Positions 34,999 to 45,559 of a stretch of DNA of 64,000 nucleotides are shown here, in pieces (the stretch's first letter is position 1; each line of letters opens with the position of its first letter). The stretch comes from Streptomyces smyrnaeus (GTDB taxonomy: Bacteria; Actinomycetota; Actinomycetes; Streptomycetales; Streptomycetaceae): NCBI RefSeq assembly GCF_017676345.1, contig NZ_JAFFZM010000005.1, positions 1 to 64,000 on the forward strand, written 5' to 3'. The notes under the pieces are model-generated. The model was not told the origin of the DNA. It made no database searches and was given only the letters and a program-made list of their open reading frames with translations. The translations under genes and the position numbers were made by a program.

Positions 34999-36447
34999 GT
35001 GAAGAGCGCCGTGGAGACTTTGAACCCCACCAGGGTTCGGCTCACTGTCGAGGTGCCCTTCGAGGAGCTCAAGGACAGCCTCGACGCGGCGTACAAGAAG
35101 ATCAACCAGCAGGTCACCGTGCCCGGGTTCCGCAAGGGAAAGATCCCTGCGCGCCTGATCGACCAGCGCTTCGGTCGCGGTGCCGTCCTGGAGGAGGCCG
35201 TCAACGACGCGCTTCCGAAGCTCTACCAGTCCGCCGTCGAGGAGGGTGAGCTCAATGTGCTCGGCCAGCCCGAGGTGGACATCACCGAGCTGAAGGACAA
35301 CGAGCTGCTGGCCTTCACCGCCGAGGTGGACGTCCGCCCCGAGATCGAGATCCCGGACTACTCCGGAATCGAGGTCGAGGTCGACGCCGCCGAGGTCTCC
35401 GACGAGGACGTCGACTCGGCCGTCGAGCAGCTGCGCGAGCGGTTCGCCTCCACCTCGGCCGTCGAGCGTCCGGCCGCCGAGGGCGACGTCGTCAAGGTCG
35501 ACCTGGAGGCGCGGATCGACGGCGAGGTCCTGGAGGACGGCGTCGCCCAGGGCGTCGACTACACCATCGGCTCCGGTGAGCTGCTCGACGGGATCGACGA
35601 GGCCGTCACCGGCCTGGAGGCGGGTGGCACCGCCACCTTCACCTCCGAGCTCAAGGGCGGCTCCGGTGCCGGCCGGGAGGCCGAGGTCACCGTCACCGTC
35701 CAGTCCGTCTCCGCCCGTGAACTGCCCGAGCTGGACGACGAGTTCGCCCAGCTCGCCAGCGAGTTCGACACGCTGGAGGAGCTGCGCGAGGACAGCCGCA
35801 AGCGGCTGACCGACCAGAAGACGCAGGAGCAGGCGACCCAGGCCCAGGAGAAGGTGCTCGACGCCCTTCTGGAGCTCACCGAGGTCCCCGTGCCCGAGAA
35901 GCTGCTCGCGGACGAGATCGAGTCCCGCAAGCACAACCTGGTCAACCACCAGCTCTCCCAGCTCGGCCTGGACCTCGGCTCCTACCTGAAGATGCAGGAC
36001 AAGAGCGAGGAAGAGTTCGACGCCGAGCTCAAGGAGCAGGCCGAGAAGGGCATCAAGACCCAGTTCGTCCTCGACGAGCTGGTCGGCAAGGAGAAGCTCA
36101 ACGTCAGCCAGGAAGAGCTGACCGAGCACCTGATGCGCCGTGCGCAGTCCTCCGGTATGAGCCCCGACCAGTTCGCGCAGGCCGTCGTCGAGGGCGGCCA
36201 GGTGCCGGTCCTCGTCGGTGAGGTGGCCCGCGGCAAGGCCCTGGCCACCGTGGTCGAGGCCGTCACCGTCAAGGACACCAACGGCGAGGTCGTCGACCTG
36301 AGCGACGAGGACGACGAGGGCGCCGCACAGGCCTCCGAGGAGGAGGCGGCCGAGCAGACCGCCGCCGCCCCCGAGACCGCCGCGGAGACCGCCGCGGAGA
36401 CCGCCGCGGAGACCGGCGCCGAGGCCGCCGACAAGACCGAGGGCTGA
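34999..36447 (+). CDS. tig: trigger factor (ribosome-associated chaperone, PPIase)
   Basis: Binds the ribosome exit tunnel and helps nascent chains fold. 482 aa from the GTG at 34999, eight bases after AAGGAG. The N-terminal ribosome-binding signature is present ([12 protein letters not shown], about 37-48), followed by an FKBP-type domain (about 150-240; [15 protein letters not shown]) and the helical C-terminal domain. The tail beyond about 430 is acidic with a repeated AAET unit encoded by 12-base repeats, as in many Streptomyces. It lies upstream of clpP1 with a terminator between. Confidence 0.97.
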   Translation: MKSAVETLNPTRVRLTVEVPFEELKDSLDAAYKKINQQVTVPGFRKGKIPARLIDQRFGRGAVLEEAVNDALPKLYQSAVEEGELNVLGQPEVDITELKDNELLAFTAEVDVRPEIEIPDYSGIEVEVDAAEVSDEDVDSAVEQLRERFASTSAVERPAAEGDVVKVDLEARIDGEVLEDGVAQGVDYTIGSGELLDGIDEAVTGLEAGGTATFTSELKGGSGAGREAEVTVTVQSVSARELPELDDEFAQLASEFDTLEELREDSRKRLTDQKTQEQATQAQEKVLDALLELTEVPVPEKLLADEIESRKHNLVNHQLSQLGLDLGSYLKMQDKSEEEFDAELKEQAEKGIKTQFVLDELVGKEKLNVSQEELTEHLMRRAQSSGMSPDQFAQAVVEGGQVPVLVGEVARGKALATVVEAVTVKDTNGEVVDLSDEDDEGAAQASEEEAAEQTAAAPETAAETAAETAAETGAEAADKTEG

Positions 36448-36466
36448 TCCGGCCCGCCTGACCCAC

Positions 36467-36516
36467 GAACGGGGGGCGCCGGGGCGCGCGAGTGCACGCC
36501 CGGGCGCCCCCCGTTC
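36467..36516 (+). terminator. terminator after tig
   Basis: Perfect 14-base arms, GAACGGGGGGCGCC (36467-36480) and GGCGCCCCCCGTTC (36503-36516), with a GC-rich loop, 20 bases after the tig stop. Confidence 0.85.
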
Positions 36517-36556
36517 GGCTGTTGACCGCGACGTCAGTGGTCGTCCGGGGCACCTG

Positions 36557-36567
36557 CGCTCACAGCG
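36557..36567. promoter_or_regulatory. ClgR-like operator before clpP1
   Basis: CGCTCACAGCG fits the CGC-Y-NAN-R-GCG core reported for ClgR, the known activator of Clp protease genes in Streptomyces and corynebacteria. The flanking bases match less well. It lies just upstream of the sigma-R-like -35. Confidence 0.6.
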
Positions 36568-36582
36568 AAATGCGCTCGGCCC

Positions 36583-36609
36583 GGGATGGCGGCCGACGAC
36601 CGGCGCGTT
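36583..36609 (+). promoter_or_regulatory. sigma-R-type promoter of clpP1-clpP2
   Basis: GGGAT (36583-36587), 19 bases, GTT (36607-36609) fits the GGRAT-N18/19-GTT pattern of the thiol-stress factor sigma-R, whose regulon includes clpP1 in S. coelicolor. Confidence 0.65.
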
Positions 36610-36682
36610 AGGGTCCCCAGTAGACGAAGACCCCAGTGACGGCCAGCTTCGCGTGGCCGTCCGGACACGAGCAGGTGGACAC

Positions 36683-37300
36683 GTGACGCTTCCGATGCCT
36701 TCCGCCGCCGGCGAGCCCAACTTCGGTGGTGGCCTCGGCGACCAGGTCTACAACCGGCTGCTCGACGAGCGCATCATTTTCCTCGGCCAGCCGGTGGACG
36801 ACGATATCGCCAACAAGATCACCGCCCAGCTTCTGCTCCTTGCCGCCGACCCGGACAAGGACATCTATCTGTACATCAACAGCCCGGGTGGTTCGGTCCA
36901 GGCGGGCATGGCGATCTACGACACCATGCAGTACATCAAGAACGATGTCGTCACCATCGCCATGGGCCTGGCCGCCTCCATGGGGCAGTTCCTGCTGACC
37001 GCGGGGACGCCCGGCAAGCGGTTCGCGCTGCCCAACGCCGACATCCTCATCCACCAGCCCTCCGCGGGCCTGGCGGGCTCGGCCACGGACATCAAGATCC
37101 ACGCCGAGCAGCTGCTGCGTACCAAGAAGAGGCTGGCGGAGCTGTCGGCCGCGCACAGCGGCCAGACCGTCGAGCAGTGGACCCGCGACGCGGACCGCGA
37201 CCGCTGGTTCACCGCCGAGGAGGCGCGCGAGTACGGCCTCATCGACGAGGTCTACGGCAACGCCGCGCAGCTCCCCGGCGGTGGCGGCACGGGTGCGTGA
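36683..37300 (+). CDS. clpP1: ATP-dependent Clp protease proteolytic subunit 1
   Basis: Serine protease barrel subunit, 205 aa, working with ClpX or ClpC ATPases. The catalytic triad is S99 (GLAASMGQ), H124 (LIHQP) and D173 (DRDRW). The GTG at 36683 has AGGTGG upstream; the GTG at 36653 is open but has no site. It forms an operon with clpP2 70 bases downstream. In Streptomyces ClpP1 loss affects differentiation and turnover of regulators. Confidence 0.96.
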   Translation: MTLPMPSAAGEPNFGGGLGDQVYNRLLDERIIFLGQPVDDDIANKITAQLLLLAADPDKDIYLYINSPGGSVQAGMAIYDTMQYIKNDVVTIAMGLAASMGQFLLTAGTPGKRFALPNADILIHQPSAGLAGSATDIKIHAEQLLRTKKRLAELSAAHSGQTVEQWTRDADRDRWFTAEEAREYGLIDEVYGNAAQLPGGGGTGA

Positions 37301-37370
37301 GCCCCGCCACAGCGCCGTACGGCACACGCCCCTACCGCAGCCACCAGCTCATCTTCAGGAGAACCTCCCG

Positions 37371-38030
37371 ATGACCTCATTCCAGACGGGCCCCCGGGCC
37401 GAGTTCACCGGCGTCGCGCCCGAGTCCCGCTACGTCGTGCCGCGCTTCGTCGAGCGCACCTCGCAGGGCGTGCGGGAGTACGACCCGTACGCGAAGCTCT
37501 TCGAAGAGCGCGTGATCTTCCTCGGCGTGCAGATCGACGACGCCTCGGCCAACGACGTCATGGCGCAGCTGCTGTGCCTGGAATCGATGGACCCCGACCG
37601 CGACATCTCGGTCTACATCAACTCGCCCGGCGGCTCCTTCACGGCGCTGACCGCGATCTACGACACGATGCAGTTCGTCAAGCCCGACATCCAGACGGTC
37701 TGCATGGGCCAGGCGGCCTCCGCTGCGGCCGTGCTGCTGGCCGCCGGTACGCCCGGCAAGCGGATGGCGCTGCCCAACGCCCGCATCCTGATCCACCAGC
37801 CCTACAGCGAGACCGGGCGCGGTCAGGTCTCCGACCTGGAGATCGCGGCCAACGAGATCCAGCGGATGCGCGAGCAGCTGGAGGAGATGCTGACCAAGCA
37901 CTCCACCAAGGACCGCGAGATCATCTCGAACGACATCGAGCGGGACAAGATCCTCACCGCTGAGGAGTCGCTGGAGTACGGCCTGATCGACCAGATCGTC
38001 TCCACGCGGAAGACCTCCGTCGGACTCTGA
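37371..38030 (+). CDS. clpP2: ATP-dependent Clp protease proteolytic subunit 2
   Basis: Second ClpP subunit, 219 aa, expected to form a mixed barrel with ClpP1. The triad is S117 (GQAASAA), H142 (LIHQP) and D192 (IERDKI). An N-terminal extension of about 20 residues relative to ClpP1 is probably a propeptide. The ATG at 37371 follows AGGAGA. It is co-transcribed with clpP1. Confidence 0.97.
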   Translation: MTSFQTGPRAEFTGVAPESRYVVPRFVERTSQGVREYDPYAKLFEERVIFLGVQIDDASANDVMAQLLCLESMDPDRDISVYINSPGGSFTALTAIYDTMQFVKPDIQTVCMGQAASAAAVLLAAGTPGKRMALPNARILIHQPYSETGRGQVSDLEIAANEIQRMREQLEEMLTKHSTKDREIISNDIERDKILTAEESLEYGLIDQIVSTRKTSVGL

Positions 38031-38052
38031 CGGGGCGCGCACGCGCCCCGCG

Positions 38053-38100
38053 CCCCCTTGGGACGGCACGAGAAGTGTCGGTCGGGTCGTTCCAAGGGGG
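38053..38100 (+). terminator. possible hairpin between clpP2 and clpX
   Basis: CCCCCTTGG (38053-38061) can pair with CCAAGGGGG (38092-38100) across a 30-base loop. It may be partial termination or an RNA processing site before clpX. Confidence 0.45.
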
Positions 38101-38190
38101 GCCCATTCCGGCGGTCCGGCAAGGTACCGTCGGAGAGCACGTACCTCGGTCCGTATCCCTGACGGATCCCAGGCGAAGGGGAAGCTCCTC

Positions 38191-39474
38191 GTGGCACGCA
38201 TCGGTGATGGCGGCGATCTGCTCAAGTGCTCGTTCTGCGGCAAGAGCCAGAAGCAGGTGAAGAAGCTCATCGCGGGTCCAGGTGTGTACATCTGCGACGA
38301 GTGCATCGATCTCTGCAACGAGATCATTGAGGAGGAGCTCGCGGAGTCCTCCGAGGTCCGGTGGGACGAGCTGCCCAAGCCTCGGGAGATCTACGAGTTC
38401 CTCGAGGGCTACGTCGTCGGGCAGGAGTCCGCCAAGAAGGCCCTCTCGGTGGCCGTCTACAACCACTACAAGCGGGTGCAGGCGGGCGAGAACGGCCAGG
38501 GGCGGGACGACGGCATCGAGCTGTCCAAGTCCAACATCCTGCTGCTGGGCCCCACCGGCTCCGGCAAGACGCTGCTGGCGCAGACCCTCGCCCGGATGCT
38601 GAACGTCCCCTTCGCCATCGCCGACGCCACGGCGCTCACCGAGGCGGGCTACGTGGGCGAGGACGTCGAGAACATCCTGCTGAAGCTGATCCAGGCGGCC
38701 GACTACGACGTCAAGAAGGCCGAGACCGGGATCATCTACATCGACGAGATCGACAAGGTGGCCCGCAAGAGCGAGAACCCCTCGATCACCCGGGACGTGT
38801 CCGGCGAGGGTGTGCAGCAGGCGCTGCTGAAGATCCTGGAGGGCACGACGGCCTCGGTGCCGCCGCAGGGCGGCCGCAAGCACCCGCACCAGGAGTTCAT
38901 CCAGATCGACACGACGAATGTGCTGTTCATCGTGGGCGGTGCCTTCGCCGGTCTGGAGAAGATCATCGAGTCCCGGGCCGGCGCCAAGGGCATCGGCTTC
39001 GGCGCCGACATCCGCTCCAAGCGGGAGATCGAGGCGACCAACCAGTTCGAGGAGGTCATGCCGGAGGACCTGGTGAAGTTCGGGATGATCCCGGAGTTCA
39101 TCGGCCGGCTGCCGGTCATCACCTCGGTGCACAACCTCGACCGTGAGGCACTGCTGCAGATCCTGATGGAGCCGCGGAACGCGCTGGTCAAGCAGTACCA
39201 GCGGCTCTTCGAACTCGACGGCGTCGAGCTCGACTTCGACCGTCCGGCGCTGGAGGCCATCGCCGACCAGGCCATCCTGCGCGGCACCGGGGCCCGCGGG
39301 CTGCGCGCCATCATGGAGGAGGTCCTCCAGTCGGTGATGTACGAGGTGCCCTCGCGCAAGGACGTCGAGCGCGTCGTGATCACCGAGGAGGTCGTGCACT
39401 CCAATGTGAACCCGACCCTGGTGCCGCGTGCCCGGGGCAACGGCGAACAGCAGCGCCACGAGAAGAGCGCCTGA
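38191..39474 (+). CDS. clpX: ClpX unfoldase (AAA+ ATPase of ClpXP)
   Basis: Recognises, unfolds and feeds proteins to ClpP. 427 aa. The zinc-binding domain uses C13, C16, C35 and C38. Walker A is GPTGSGKT (120-127), Walker [10 protein letters not shown] (181-189), and the ClpP-docking IGF loop is at 268-270. The pore loop GYVGED lies at 153-158. The GTG start at 38191 agrees with the ClpX N-terminus ([16 protein letters not shown]). It is 160 bases after clpP2 with its own leader. Confidence 0.98.
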   Translation: MARIGDGGDLLKCSFCGKSQKQVKKLIAGPGVYICDECIDLCNEIIEEELAESSEVRWDELPKPREIYEFLEGYVVGQESAKKALSVAVYNHYKRVQAGENGQGRDDGIELSKSNILLLGPTGSGKTLLAQTLARMLNVPFAIADATALTEAGYVGEDVENILLKLIQAADYDVKKAETGIIYIDEIDKVARKSENPSITRDVSGEGVQQALLKILEGTTASVPPQGGRKHPHQEFIQIDTTNVLFIVGGAFAGLEKIIESRAGAKGIGFGADIRSKREIEATNQFEEVMPEDLVKFGMIPEFIGRLPVITSVHNLDREALLQILMEPRNALVKQYQRLFELDGVELDFDRPALEAIADQAILRGTGARGLRAIMEEVLQSVMYEVPSRKDVERVVITEEVVHSNVNPTLVPRARGNGEQQRHEKSA

Positions 39475-39550
39475 GCACCACGGCCGAGGCCCGGGTCCGG
39501 AGTCCCGAGTTCCGACACCCGAGTCCCGACACGTGGCGGACCGAGCCCTG

Positions 39551-39599
39551 ACAGTGTGAAGGCCCGTCCCCTTTCGAGGGGGCGGGCCTTTCACACTGT
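39551..39599. terminator. bidirectional terminator after clpX
   Basis: ACAGTGTGAAGGCCCG and CGGGCCTTTCACACTGT pair with a single bulge, extended by CCCC/GGGG at the loop, between convergent genes. Confidence 0.9.
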
Positions 39600-39612
39600 T
39601 GACGCCGGGGGG

Positions 39613-40407
39613 CTACTTCGGCACGGTCACCTCGTCCTTGACGCGCGCGGTGACGCTCGCGAACTCCTCCAGATCGACGCTCCCGGGCGTGGTGTTGGCG
39701 ATGTTGACCTCCAGTACGGTGGCCGCCGTCGAGTTGTCCGCCCAGGCGCAGGCGGGCGCGTACACCGAGACGCTGCCGCGGCTGATCCGTGTCAGCTGGC
39801 AGGAGACCTCCACATCGCCCGAGCCCGGGGTGAACTCCCGGCGCTCGCCGACGACCTCACCGCTCTGGCTCTGCCGCATGCCGTCGAGCATGTCGTCGCG
39901 CATCTTCGAGGAGGAGACGTCGATGTCGCCGTACGCGCCGGCGATGGCCAGCCCGCCCGCCGTCGGATCCCCCGACGAGCTGACGGAGTAGGTGGCGACC
40001 CTGGCGGTGCCGTCGCTGGGCAACTGGTCCTGGAGCTGCCGCTCCTGCGCCTCCACCTGGGCGTTGCCGTCCATGCGGTGGTACTTGCCGGACTCCAGCG
40101 TGGCCGGGAACGCGATCTTCTCGGTGCCGCCCGGCCGGCTGACGCTGACCACCGCGGCGAGGGAGAAGACGAGCACGCCCACCAACGCCAGACTGCCCAG
40201 CACGATGGCGGTGATCGCGCCCCCGCCCAGCCGACGGCGCGGTGGCGGGGGAGGGGGTGGGGGCGGCCAGGCACCGTACGGGCCGGGAGCGCCGTAACCG
40301 GGCCCCGGCGGCGGCCCGTAGGGACCGCCACCGGGACCCGGCGGCTGCTGCCCGTACCCACCGGCACCGGCCCCGTAGGGCCCGGGAGGACCGGGAGGGT
40401 GGCTCAT
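39613..40407 (-). CDS. Pro/Gly/Tyr-rich single-span membrane protein, paralogue A
   Basis: A 264-aa protein of unknown function. Residues 1-60 are cytoplasmic and rich in Pro, Gly and Tyr with a run of nine Pro and RRR just before the membrane helix (about 63-88). The exterior domain of about 175 residues keeps two Cys in the arrangement shared by the three neighbouring paralogues: one in EVSCQL and one in ACAWADNST. It ends TARVKDEVTVPK. The gene is 7 bases after paralogue B and likely in the same operon. Confidence 0.8.
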   Translation of the reverse strand: MSHPPGPPGPYGAGAGGYGQQPPGPGGGPYGPPPGPGYGAPGPYGAWPPPPPPPPPRRRLGGGAITAIVLGSLALVGVLVFSLAAVVSVSRPGGTEKIAFPATLESGKYHRMDGNAQVEAQERQLQDQLPSDGTARVATYSVSSSGDPTAGGLAIAGAYGDIDVSSSKMRDDMLDGMRQSQSGEVVGERREFTPGSGDVEVSCQLTRISRGSVSVYAPACAWADNSTAATVLEVNIANTTPGSVDLEEFASVTARVKDEVTVPK

Positions 40408-40414
40408 CGTCGGC

Positions 40415-41329
40415 TCACTTCTCGCTGCGGGAGTCCTCGAAGACCTTCGCGGTCGTCTCGGCGGCCTTGTCGATGTCGCCGCCGCCGTTCTTGTCCATCA
40501 GGACGACCTGGCCGATCGTGCTGCCGTCCGCCCAGACGCACAGGTCGGCCTTCTGGGTCAGCACCGAGTAGGACTTGCACTTCATCGAGTCGCCGTCGAA
40601 GCCCGAGGGGGAGACCTCCTTGGGGTCGCCCGGGGACTTGCTGCCGGTGGAGCCCATGTTCTTCTCGGACTCCTGGAAGACCCAGTCCACGGCCTTCTCC
40701 GGGTCGTCCACCGAGCCGTAGGCGCCGGTGAACTGGAGCTGCTTGGTGGCGCCGGACTTGTAGCGGGCCTGCACGCCCTCATCGGCCGACATGCCCGGGA
40801 TCTTGTCCTTGCTCTGGCCGAAGGCGCCCTTCTTGCCCTTGAAGGTCTTCCCCTCACCGTCGCGCTGGTACTCACCCGCCACGGTGTTCGGGGTCGTCAG
40901 CTTGTAGGCGGGGCCGCCACCGATGACGCCGAACATGAACAGGCCGCCGATGATGGCGCCGACGACGACCAGGGCGCCGACCACGATGCCGATGGTCTTG
41001 CCCTTGCCCCCGCCACCCTGCGGCGGCATGGGCATACCCGGGTGTGCGGGCCCCTGCATTCCCGGCTGCGCCGGCGCTCCCGGCATCCCCGGCTGTCCGG
41101 GCTGGCCGTAGGGGGCGCCGCCCTGCGGCTGACCCTGCGGCTGGCCCTGCTGCGGGTAGCCGTAACCGGGCTGCTGCGGCTGGCCCTGCTGGGGGTAGCC
41201 GTACCCCGGCTGCTGCGGCTGCTGCGACTGGCCCGGAGCGCCACCGTAAGGGCCGGGCTGGCCCGGCTGCTGCGGCTGCTGACCGTACGGCCCCGGCTCA
41301 CCGTACGGGCCTGGCTGGTTGTGACTCAT
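40415..41329 (-). CDS. Pro/Gly/Gln-rich single-span membrane protein, paralogue B
   Basis: A 304-aa protein of unknown function. The cytoplasmic 110 residues are repeated [18 protein letters not shown] and QPGMPG units. The membrane helix ([25 protein letters not shown]) is nearly identical to that of paralogue C. The exterior domain has Cys in MKCKSYS and LCVWADGST, the latter matching the motif C-x-W-(A/G)-D-x-ST of its paralogues. The ATG at 41329 is preceded by GGAGGGGAAAGCGCC. The same leader sequence precedes paralogue C. Confidence 0.8.
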   Translation of the reverse strand: MSHNQPGPYGEPGPYGQQPQQPGQPGPYGGAPGQSQQPQQPGYGYPQQGQPQQPGYGYPQQGQPQGQPQGGAPYGQPGQPGMPGAPAQPGMQGPAHPGMPMPPQGGGGKGKTIGIVVGALVVVGAIIGGLFMFGVIGGGPAYKLTTPNTVAGEYQRDGEGKTFKGKKGAFGQSKDKIPGMSADEGVQARYKSGATKQLQFTGAYGSVDDPEKAVDWVFQESEKNMGSTGSKSPGDPKEVSPSGFDGDSMKCKSYSVLTQKADLCVWADGSTIGQVVLMDKNGGGDIDKAAETTAKVFEDSRSEK

Positions 41330-41498
41330 GGCGGCGCTTTCCCCTCCGTTGATGTGCTGAACGCGCTCGCACATCTTGACGGATGCACGACGAGAGCGCC
41401 GCACCGGGCGCCGAATCGGGGCCGGCTAGGAACCTAATCGTGAAAAAATCTCAGCGAGTTGTCCGGATATGCTCCGGAAGTCACCAGCGCACAGCCAT

Positions 41499-41532
41499 GA
41501 CGGCGCCCGGTGGATCTCCACCGGGCGCCGTC
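41499..41532 (-). terminator. terminator after paralogue C
   Basis: Arms GACGGCGCCCGGTGGA and its complement meet around TC, 34 bases beyond the paralogue C stop and upstream of paralogue B. Confidence 0.85.
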
Positions 41533-41565
41533 GTCGGCCCGCTTCCGCCCCAGGGGCGCAGCGCG

Positions 41566-42630
41566 TCACTCGATCGGGACGCGGACGTCCTTGCGGACCT
41601 TGGCCGTCGTCTCGCCGGCCTCGGAGACCGGGGTGTCCTTGCCGCTGAGCACATCGGCGGAGGAGGCGGTCACCACGAAGCCGATGGTGCTGTGGTCGCC
41701 CCACATGCAAAACGGCATGGTGAAGCCCTTGATGCCCGAGCTGTCACCGGGGGGCGCGCTGTACTTGACCTTCTGGCACTTCATCACCGCGTCGTCGCCC
41801 AGCCCGCTGGGGTGGACCTCCTGCGGCTCGCCGTCCAGTTCGGCCTTGCCGCCGCCTCCGGTGTTGGGGTCCTCCTTGGCCTCCTTGGCCACCATCAGCA
41901 GCGCCGCGTTGACGACCGCCTCCGGGTTCTCGATCTCCCCGTAGACGCCACCGAAGTTGAGCTGCTTGGTGTCGAGCCCGGTGCCGCTCTTGTAGGCGGC
42001 GGAGACGTTCTTCGGGTCCTTGACGCCGAACTGCTCGAACTTCTGCTTGTCGGACTCGCTGAAGCCGCTGGAGGAGTTGTTCTCCGAGCCCGGCTTCTTT
42101 TCGTACTCCTCGGCGACCGTGGCGGGCGTGATCAGCTTGTACTTCTTGCCGTCGTCGGCGACCACGGAGTCGTCCTTGCCGCCCTTCTTGCCGCCGCCGC
42201 CCCCGTTGTCGTCGTCCCCGCCGGTGAAGACGAGGACGCCGCCTATGACGGCCGCCACAACGACCAGGGCACCGACGACGATGCCGATGGTCTTGCCCTT
42301 GCCGCCACCGCCCTGCGGCGGCATCGGCGGCCCCGGCTGGCCGTAGGGACCGGGCTGCCCGGGCTGACCCGGCTGCCCCGGCTGGCCGTAGGGGCCGGGC
42401 TGGCCGGGCATGCCCTGCTGCTGGGGGAAGCCGTATCCCTGCTGCGGCGGCCCGGGGGGCTGCTGCGGGGCGCCCTGCTGCGGGTAGCCGTAACCCGGCT
42501 GACCGGGGGCGCCGCCGTACGGGTTGGCACCGCCCTGCTGCGGCGGCTGCCCGTACGGACCCGGCTGTTGGCCGTAAGGACCGGGCTGCCCTGGCTGTTG
42601 GCCGTAAGGGCCGGGCTGGTTGTTACTCAT
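41566..42630 (-). CDS. Pro/Gly/Gln-rich single-span membrane protein, paralogue C
   Basis: A 354-aa protein of unknown function with the same plan: cytoplasmic [10 protein letters not shown] repeats (1-105), [22 protein letters not shown] membrane entry, then a Gly/Asp/Lys-rich spacer and an exterior domain. The conserved Cys lie in VMKCQKVK and FCMWGDHST. It ends TAKVRKDVRVPIE. The gene has its own terminator, and reads divergently from valS with a 132-base gap. Confidence 0.8.
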   Translation of the reverse strand: MSNNQPGPYGQQPGQPGPYGQQPGPYGQPPQQGGANPYGGAPGQPGYGYPQQGAPQQPPGPPQQGYGFPQQQGMPGQPGPYGQPGQPGQPGQPGPYGQPGPPMPPQGGGGKGKTIGIVVGALVVVAAVIGGVLVFTGGDDDNGGGGGKKGGKDDSVVADDGKKYKLITPATVAEEYEKKPGSENNSSSGFSESDKQKFEQFGVKDPKNVSAAYKSGTGLDTKQLNFGGVYGEIENPEAVVNAALLMVAKEAKEDPNTGGGGKAELDGEPQEVHPSGLGDDAVMKCQKVKYSAPPGDSSGIKGFTMPFCMWGDHSTIGFVVTASSADVLSGKDTPVSEAGETTAKVRKDVRVPIE

Positions 42631-42749
42631 GAGCGGCGCTTCCCCTCCGTGAACAAGTAGTCGAATGCGCTCCGCTCATAGTGACGGATGCCGCGCCCGC
42701 CCGCTGCACCGGTCCACAAACCGATTCGAGACCGGGACATCGGCGCCCG

Positions 42750-42762
42750 TACACTGGCCGTC
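42750..42762 (+). promoter_or_regulatory. -10 element of a probable leaderless valS message
   Basis: TACACT (42750-42755) ends 7 bases before the valS GTG; TCGAGA 18 bases upstream is a fair -35. No ribosome site is present. Confidence 0.6.
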
Positions 42763-45396
42763 GTGACCGACAACACTCAGCAGAGCCCGGACACCAACGG
42801 GCCGAACAGCGCCATTCCCGCAGATCTGCCGACCCAGTACGCGCCGGCCGAGGTAGAGGGGAAGCTGTACGAGCGCTGGGTGGAGCGGGGCTATTTCGAG
42901 GCGGATGCCAAGAGCGGCAAGCAGCCGTACACCATCGTCATCCCACCCCCGAACGTCACAGGATCTCTCCACCTCGGACACGCCTTCCAGCACACCCTCA
43001 TGGACGCGCTCACCCGCCGTAAGCGGATGCAGGGCTACGAGGCGCTGTGGCTGCCCGGCATGGATCACGCGGGCATCGCCACCCAGAACAAGGTCGAGCA
43101 GCAGCTCGGCGAGGAGGGCAAGTCCCGCCAGGACCTCGGCCGGGAGGCCTTCGTCGACCGCGTGTGGCGGTGGAAGGAGGAGTACGGCGGCAAGATCCTG
43201 GGCCAGATGCGGCGCCTCGGTGACGGCGTCGACTGGTCCCGCGAGCGTTTCACCATGGACGAGGGCCTCTCGCGCGCCGTCCAGACCGTCTTCAAGAAGA
43301 TGTACGACGACGGGCTGATCTACCGCGCCGAGCGGATCATCAACTGGTGCCCGCGCTGTCTGACCGCCATCTCCGACATCGAGGTGGAGTACCAGGAGGA
43401 CGACGGCGAGCTGGTGCAGCTCAAGTACGGCGAGGGTGAGGAGAGCGTCGTCGTCGCCACCACGCGCGCCGAGACGATGCTGGGCGACACCGCCGTCGCC
43501 GTCCACCCCGACGACGAGCGCTACCAGCATCTGATCGGCAAGCTGATCAAGCTGCCGCTGACCGACCGCTCCATCCCCGTCGTCGCCGACAGCCATGTCG
43601 ACCCCGAGTTCGGCACCGGCCAGGTCAAGGTCACCCCGGCGCACGACCCCAACGACTTCGAGATCGGGCGCCGCCACGGGCTGCCGATGCTCACGGTGAT
43701 GGACGAGCGCGGTGTGATCACCGCGCACGGGCCCTACCAGGGCCTGGACCGGTTCGAGGCGCGCTCGGCCATCGTGGCCGCGCTGCGCGAGCAGGGCCGG
43801 GTGCTGGAGGAGAAGCGCCCCTACGTGCACAGCGTCGGGCACTGCTCCCGCTGCAAGACGACGATCGAGCCGCGGCTGTCCATGCAGTGGTGGGTCAAGG
43901 TCGCCCCGCTCGCGCAGGCCGCGGGCGACGCCGTCCGCGACGGCCGGGTCACCATCCACCCCGCCGACATGTCGTCCCGGTACTTCGACTGGGTCGACAA
44001 CATGCACGACTGGACGATTTCCCGCCAGCTGTGGTGGGGCCACCGCATCCCGGTCTGGTACGGGCCCGAGGGCGAGGTCGTCTGCGTCGGCCCCGACGAG
44101 GAGCCGCCCACCGGCGAGGGCTGGCACCAGGACCCGGACGTCCTGGACACCTGGTTCTCCTCCGGGCTGTGGCCGTTCTCCACGCTCGGCTGGCCGGACA
44201 GCACGCCCGACCTGGAGAAGTTCTACGGCACCGACGTCCTGGTCACCGGCTACGACATCATCTTCTTCTGGGTCGCGAGGATGATGATGTTCGGCATGTA
44301 CGTGATGGAGGAGCCGCCCTTCCACACCATCGCGCTGACCGGCCTGGTCCGCGACGAGCACGGCAAGAAGATGTCGAAGTCCTTCGGGAACGTCGTCGAC
44401 CCGCTCGATTGGATGGACGCGTACGGCTCCGACGCGCTCCGCTTCACCCTGGCCTCCGGCGCCAACCCGGGCACCGACGTGCCGATCGGCGAGGACTGGG
44501 TCAAGGCGTCCCGCAACTTCGCCAACAAGCTGTGGAACGCCACCCGCTTCGCGCTGATGAACGGCGCCACCGTCCAGGGCCCGCTCCCGGAGGCGAGTGA
44601 GATGGCGGCCACCGACCGCTGGATCCTCTCCCGGCTGAACGAGGTGCTGGCCGAGGTCGACGGCTACTACGACGACTACCAGTTCGCCAAGCTCTCCGAC
44701 GCGCTGCGGCACTTCGCCTGGGACGAGGTCTTCGACTGGTACGTCGAGCTGTCCAAGACCACCTTCGCCAAGGGCGGCAGGCCCGCCGAGGTCTCCCGCC
44801 GCGTCCTGGGCGAGGTGCTGGATGTGACGCTGCGGCTGCTGCACCCCGTCGTCCCGTTCGTCACCGAGACGCTGTGGACGACGCTGACGGGCGGCGAGTC
44901 CGTCGTCGTCGCACCCTGGCCGCAGGACTCCGGCTTCCGGGACGCCGCCGCCGAGCAGGAGATCGCCACGGTCCAGCAGGCGGTGACCGAGGTCCGCCGC
45001 TTCCGCGCCGACCAGGGCCTGCAGCCGGGCCAGAAGGTCCCGGCCCAGCTCGTGCTGGACGGCACCGACCTGGTGGCCCACGAGGACGCCATCCGCCAGC
45101 TGCTGCGGCTGCAGCCCGCCGGGGAGGGCTTCCAGGCCACGGCCTCGCTGTCGGTCGCCGGTGCGACGGTCGGCCTCGACCTGTCGGGCGCCATCGACGT
45201 GGAGGCCGAACGCAAGCGGCTCGCCAAGGACTTGGCCGCCGCCGAGAAGGAACTGGCGCAGACGGGGGCGAAGCTGGCCAACGAGGCGTTCCTGGCGAAG
45301 GCGCCGGACCATGTGGTCGACAAGATCCGCGGCCGCAAGGAGGCGGCGGAGGCCGACATCGCGCGGCTGACACAGCAGCTGGAGCGGCTTCACTGA
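42763..45396 (+). CDS. valS: valyl-tRNA synthetase
   Basis: Charges tRNA-Val; class I synthetase, 877 aa. HIGH motif is HLGH (70-73) and KMSKS is at 536-540. The editing domain and the C-terminal coiled-coil arm (about 810-877; [19 protein letters not shown]) are present. The start at GTG 42763 gives [15 protein letters not shown]; an upstream ATG at 42688 lies inside the promoter region. No T-box leader is visible, and the message is probably leaderless. Confidence 0.97.
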   Translation: MTDNTQQSPDTNGPNSAIPADLPTQYAPAEVEGKLYERWVERGYFEADAKSGKQPYTIVIPPPNVTGSLHLGHAFQHTLMDALTRRKRMQGYEALWLPGMDHAGIATQNKVEQQLGEEGKSRQDLGREAFVDRVWRWKEEYGGKILGQMRRLGDGVDWSRERFTMDEGLSRAVQTVFKKMYDDGLIYRAERIINWCPRCLTAISDIEVEYQEDDGELVQLKYGEGEESVVVATTRAETMLGDTAVAVHPDDERYQHLIGKLIKLPLTDRSIPVVADSHVDPEFGTGQVKVTPAHDPNDFEIGRRHGLPMLTVMDERGVITAHGPYQGLDRFEARSAIVAALREQGRVLEEKRPYVHSVGHCSRCKTTIEPRLSMQWWVKVAPLAQAAGDAVRDGRVTIHPADMSSRYFDWVDNMHDWTISRQLWWGHRIPVWYGPEGEVVCVGPDEEPPTGEGWHQDPDVLDTWFSSGLWPFSTLGWPDSTPDLEKFYGTDVLVTGYDIIFFWVARMMMFGMYVMEEPPFHTIALTGLVRDEHGKKMSKSFGNVVDPLDWMDAYGSDALRFTLASGANPGTDVPIGEDWVKASRNFANKLWNATRFALMNGATVQGPLPEASEMAATDRWILSRLNEVLAEVDGYYDDYQFAKLSDALRHFAWDEVFDWYVELSKTTFAKGGRPAEVSRRVLGEVLDVTLRLLHPVVPFVTETLWTTLTGGESVVVAPWPQDSGFRDAAAEQEIATVQQAVTEVRRFRADQGLQPGQKVPAQLVLDGTDLVAHEDAIRQLLRLQPAGEGFQATASLSVAGATVGLDLSGAIDVEAERKRLAKDLAAAEKELAQTGAKLANEAFLAKAPDHVVDKIRGRKEAAEADIARLTQQLERLH

Positions 45397-45546
45397 CCTT
45401 GGCCGCGCCTTTTCCCGCCGCGACGGCGAGTACTGCGAACGACGTGCCCGGCGGTGCCGGACCCGGCTCAGGCCGGTCCGGTGCCGCCGGTCACGTCGTA
45501 GGGGGCTCGGCGCCGCTGCGGCGGGAAAGGAAGCCCCGCTCTTCCG

Positions 45547-45559
45547 TAGACTGGGGCGC
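45547..45559 (+). promoter_or_regulatory. -10 element of a probable leaderless folC message
   Basis: TAGACT (45547-45552) ends 7 bases before the folC GTG, with no ribosome site in between. The -35 is not obvious. Confidence 0.55.

Noticed and set aside
41436..41470. AT-rich stretch with AAAAAA upstream of paralogue B as a promoter
   Set aside because: I could not fit a convincing -35/-10 pair on either strand.
41060..42600. Short tandem DNA repeats resembling a CRISPR-like or satellite array
   Set aside because: They are codons for PGPYG/QPGQ repeats in paralogues B and C; unit lengths vary in multiples of three and there are no unique spacers or cas genes.
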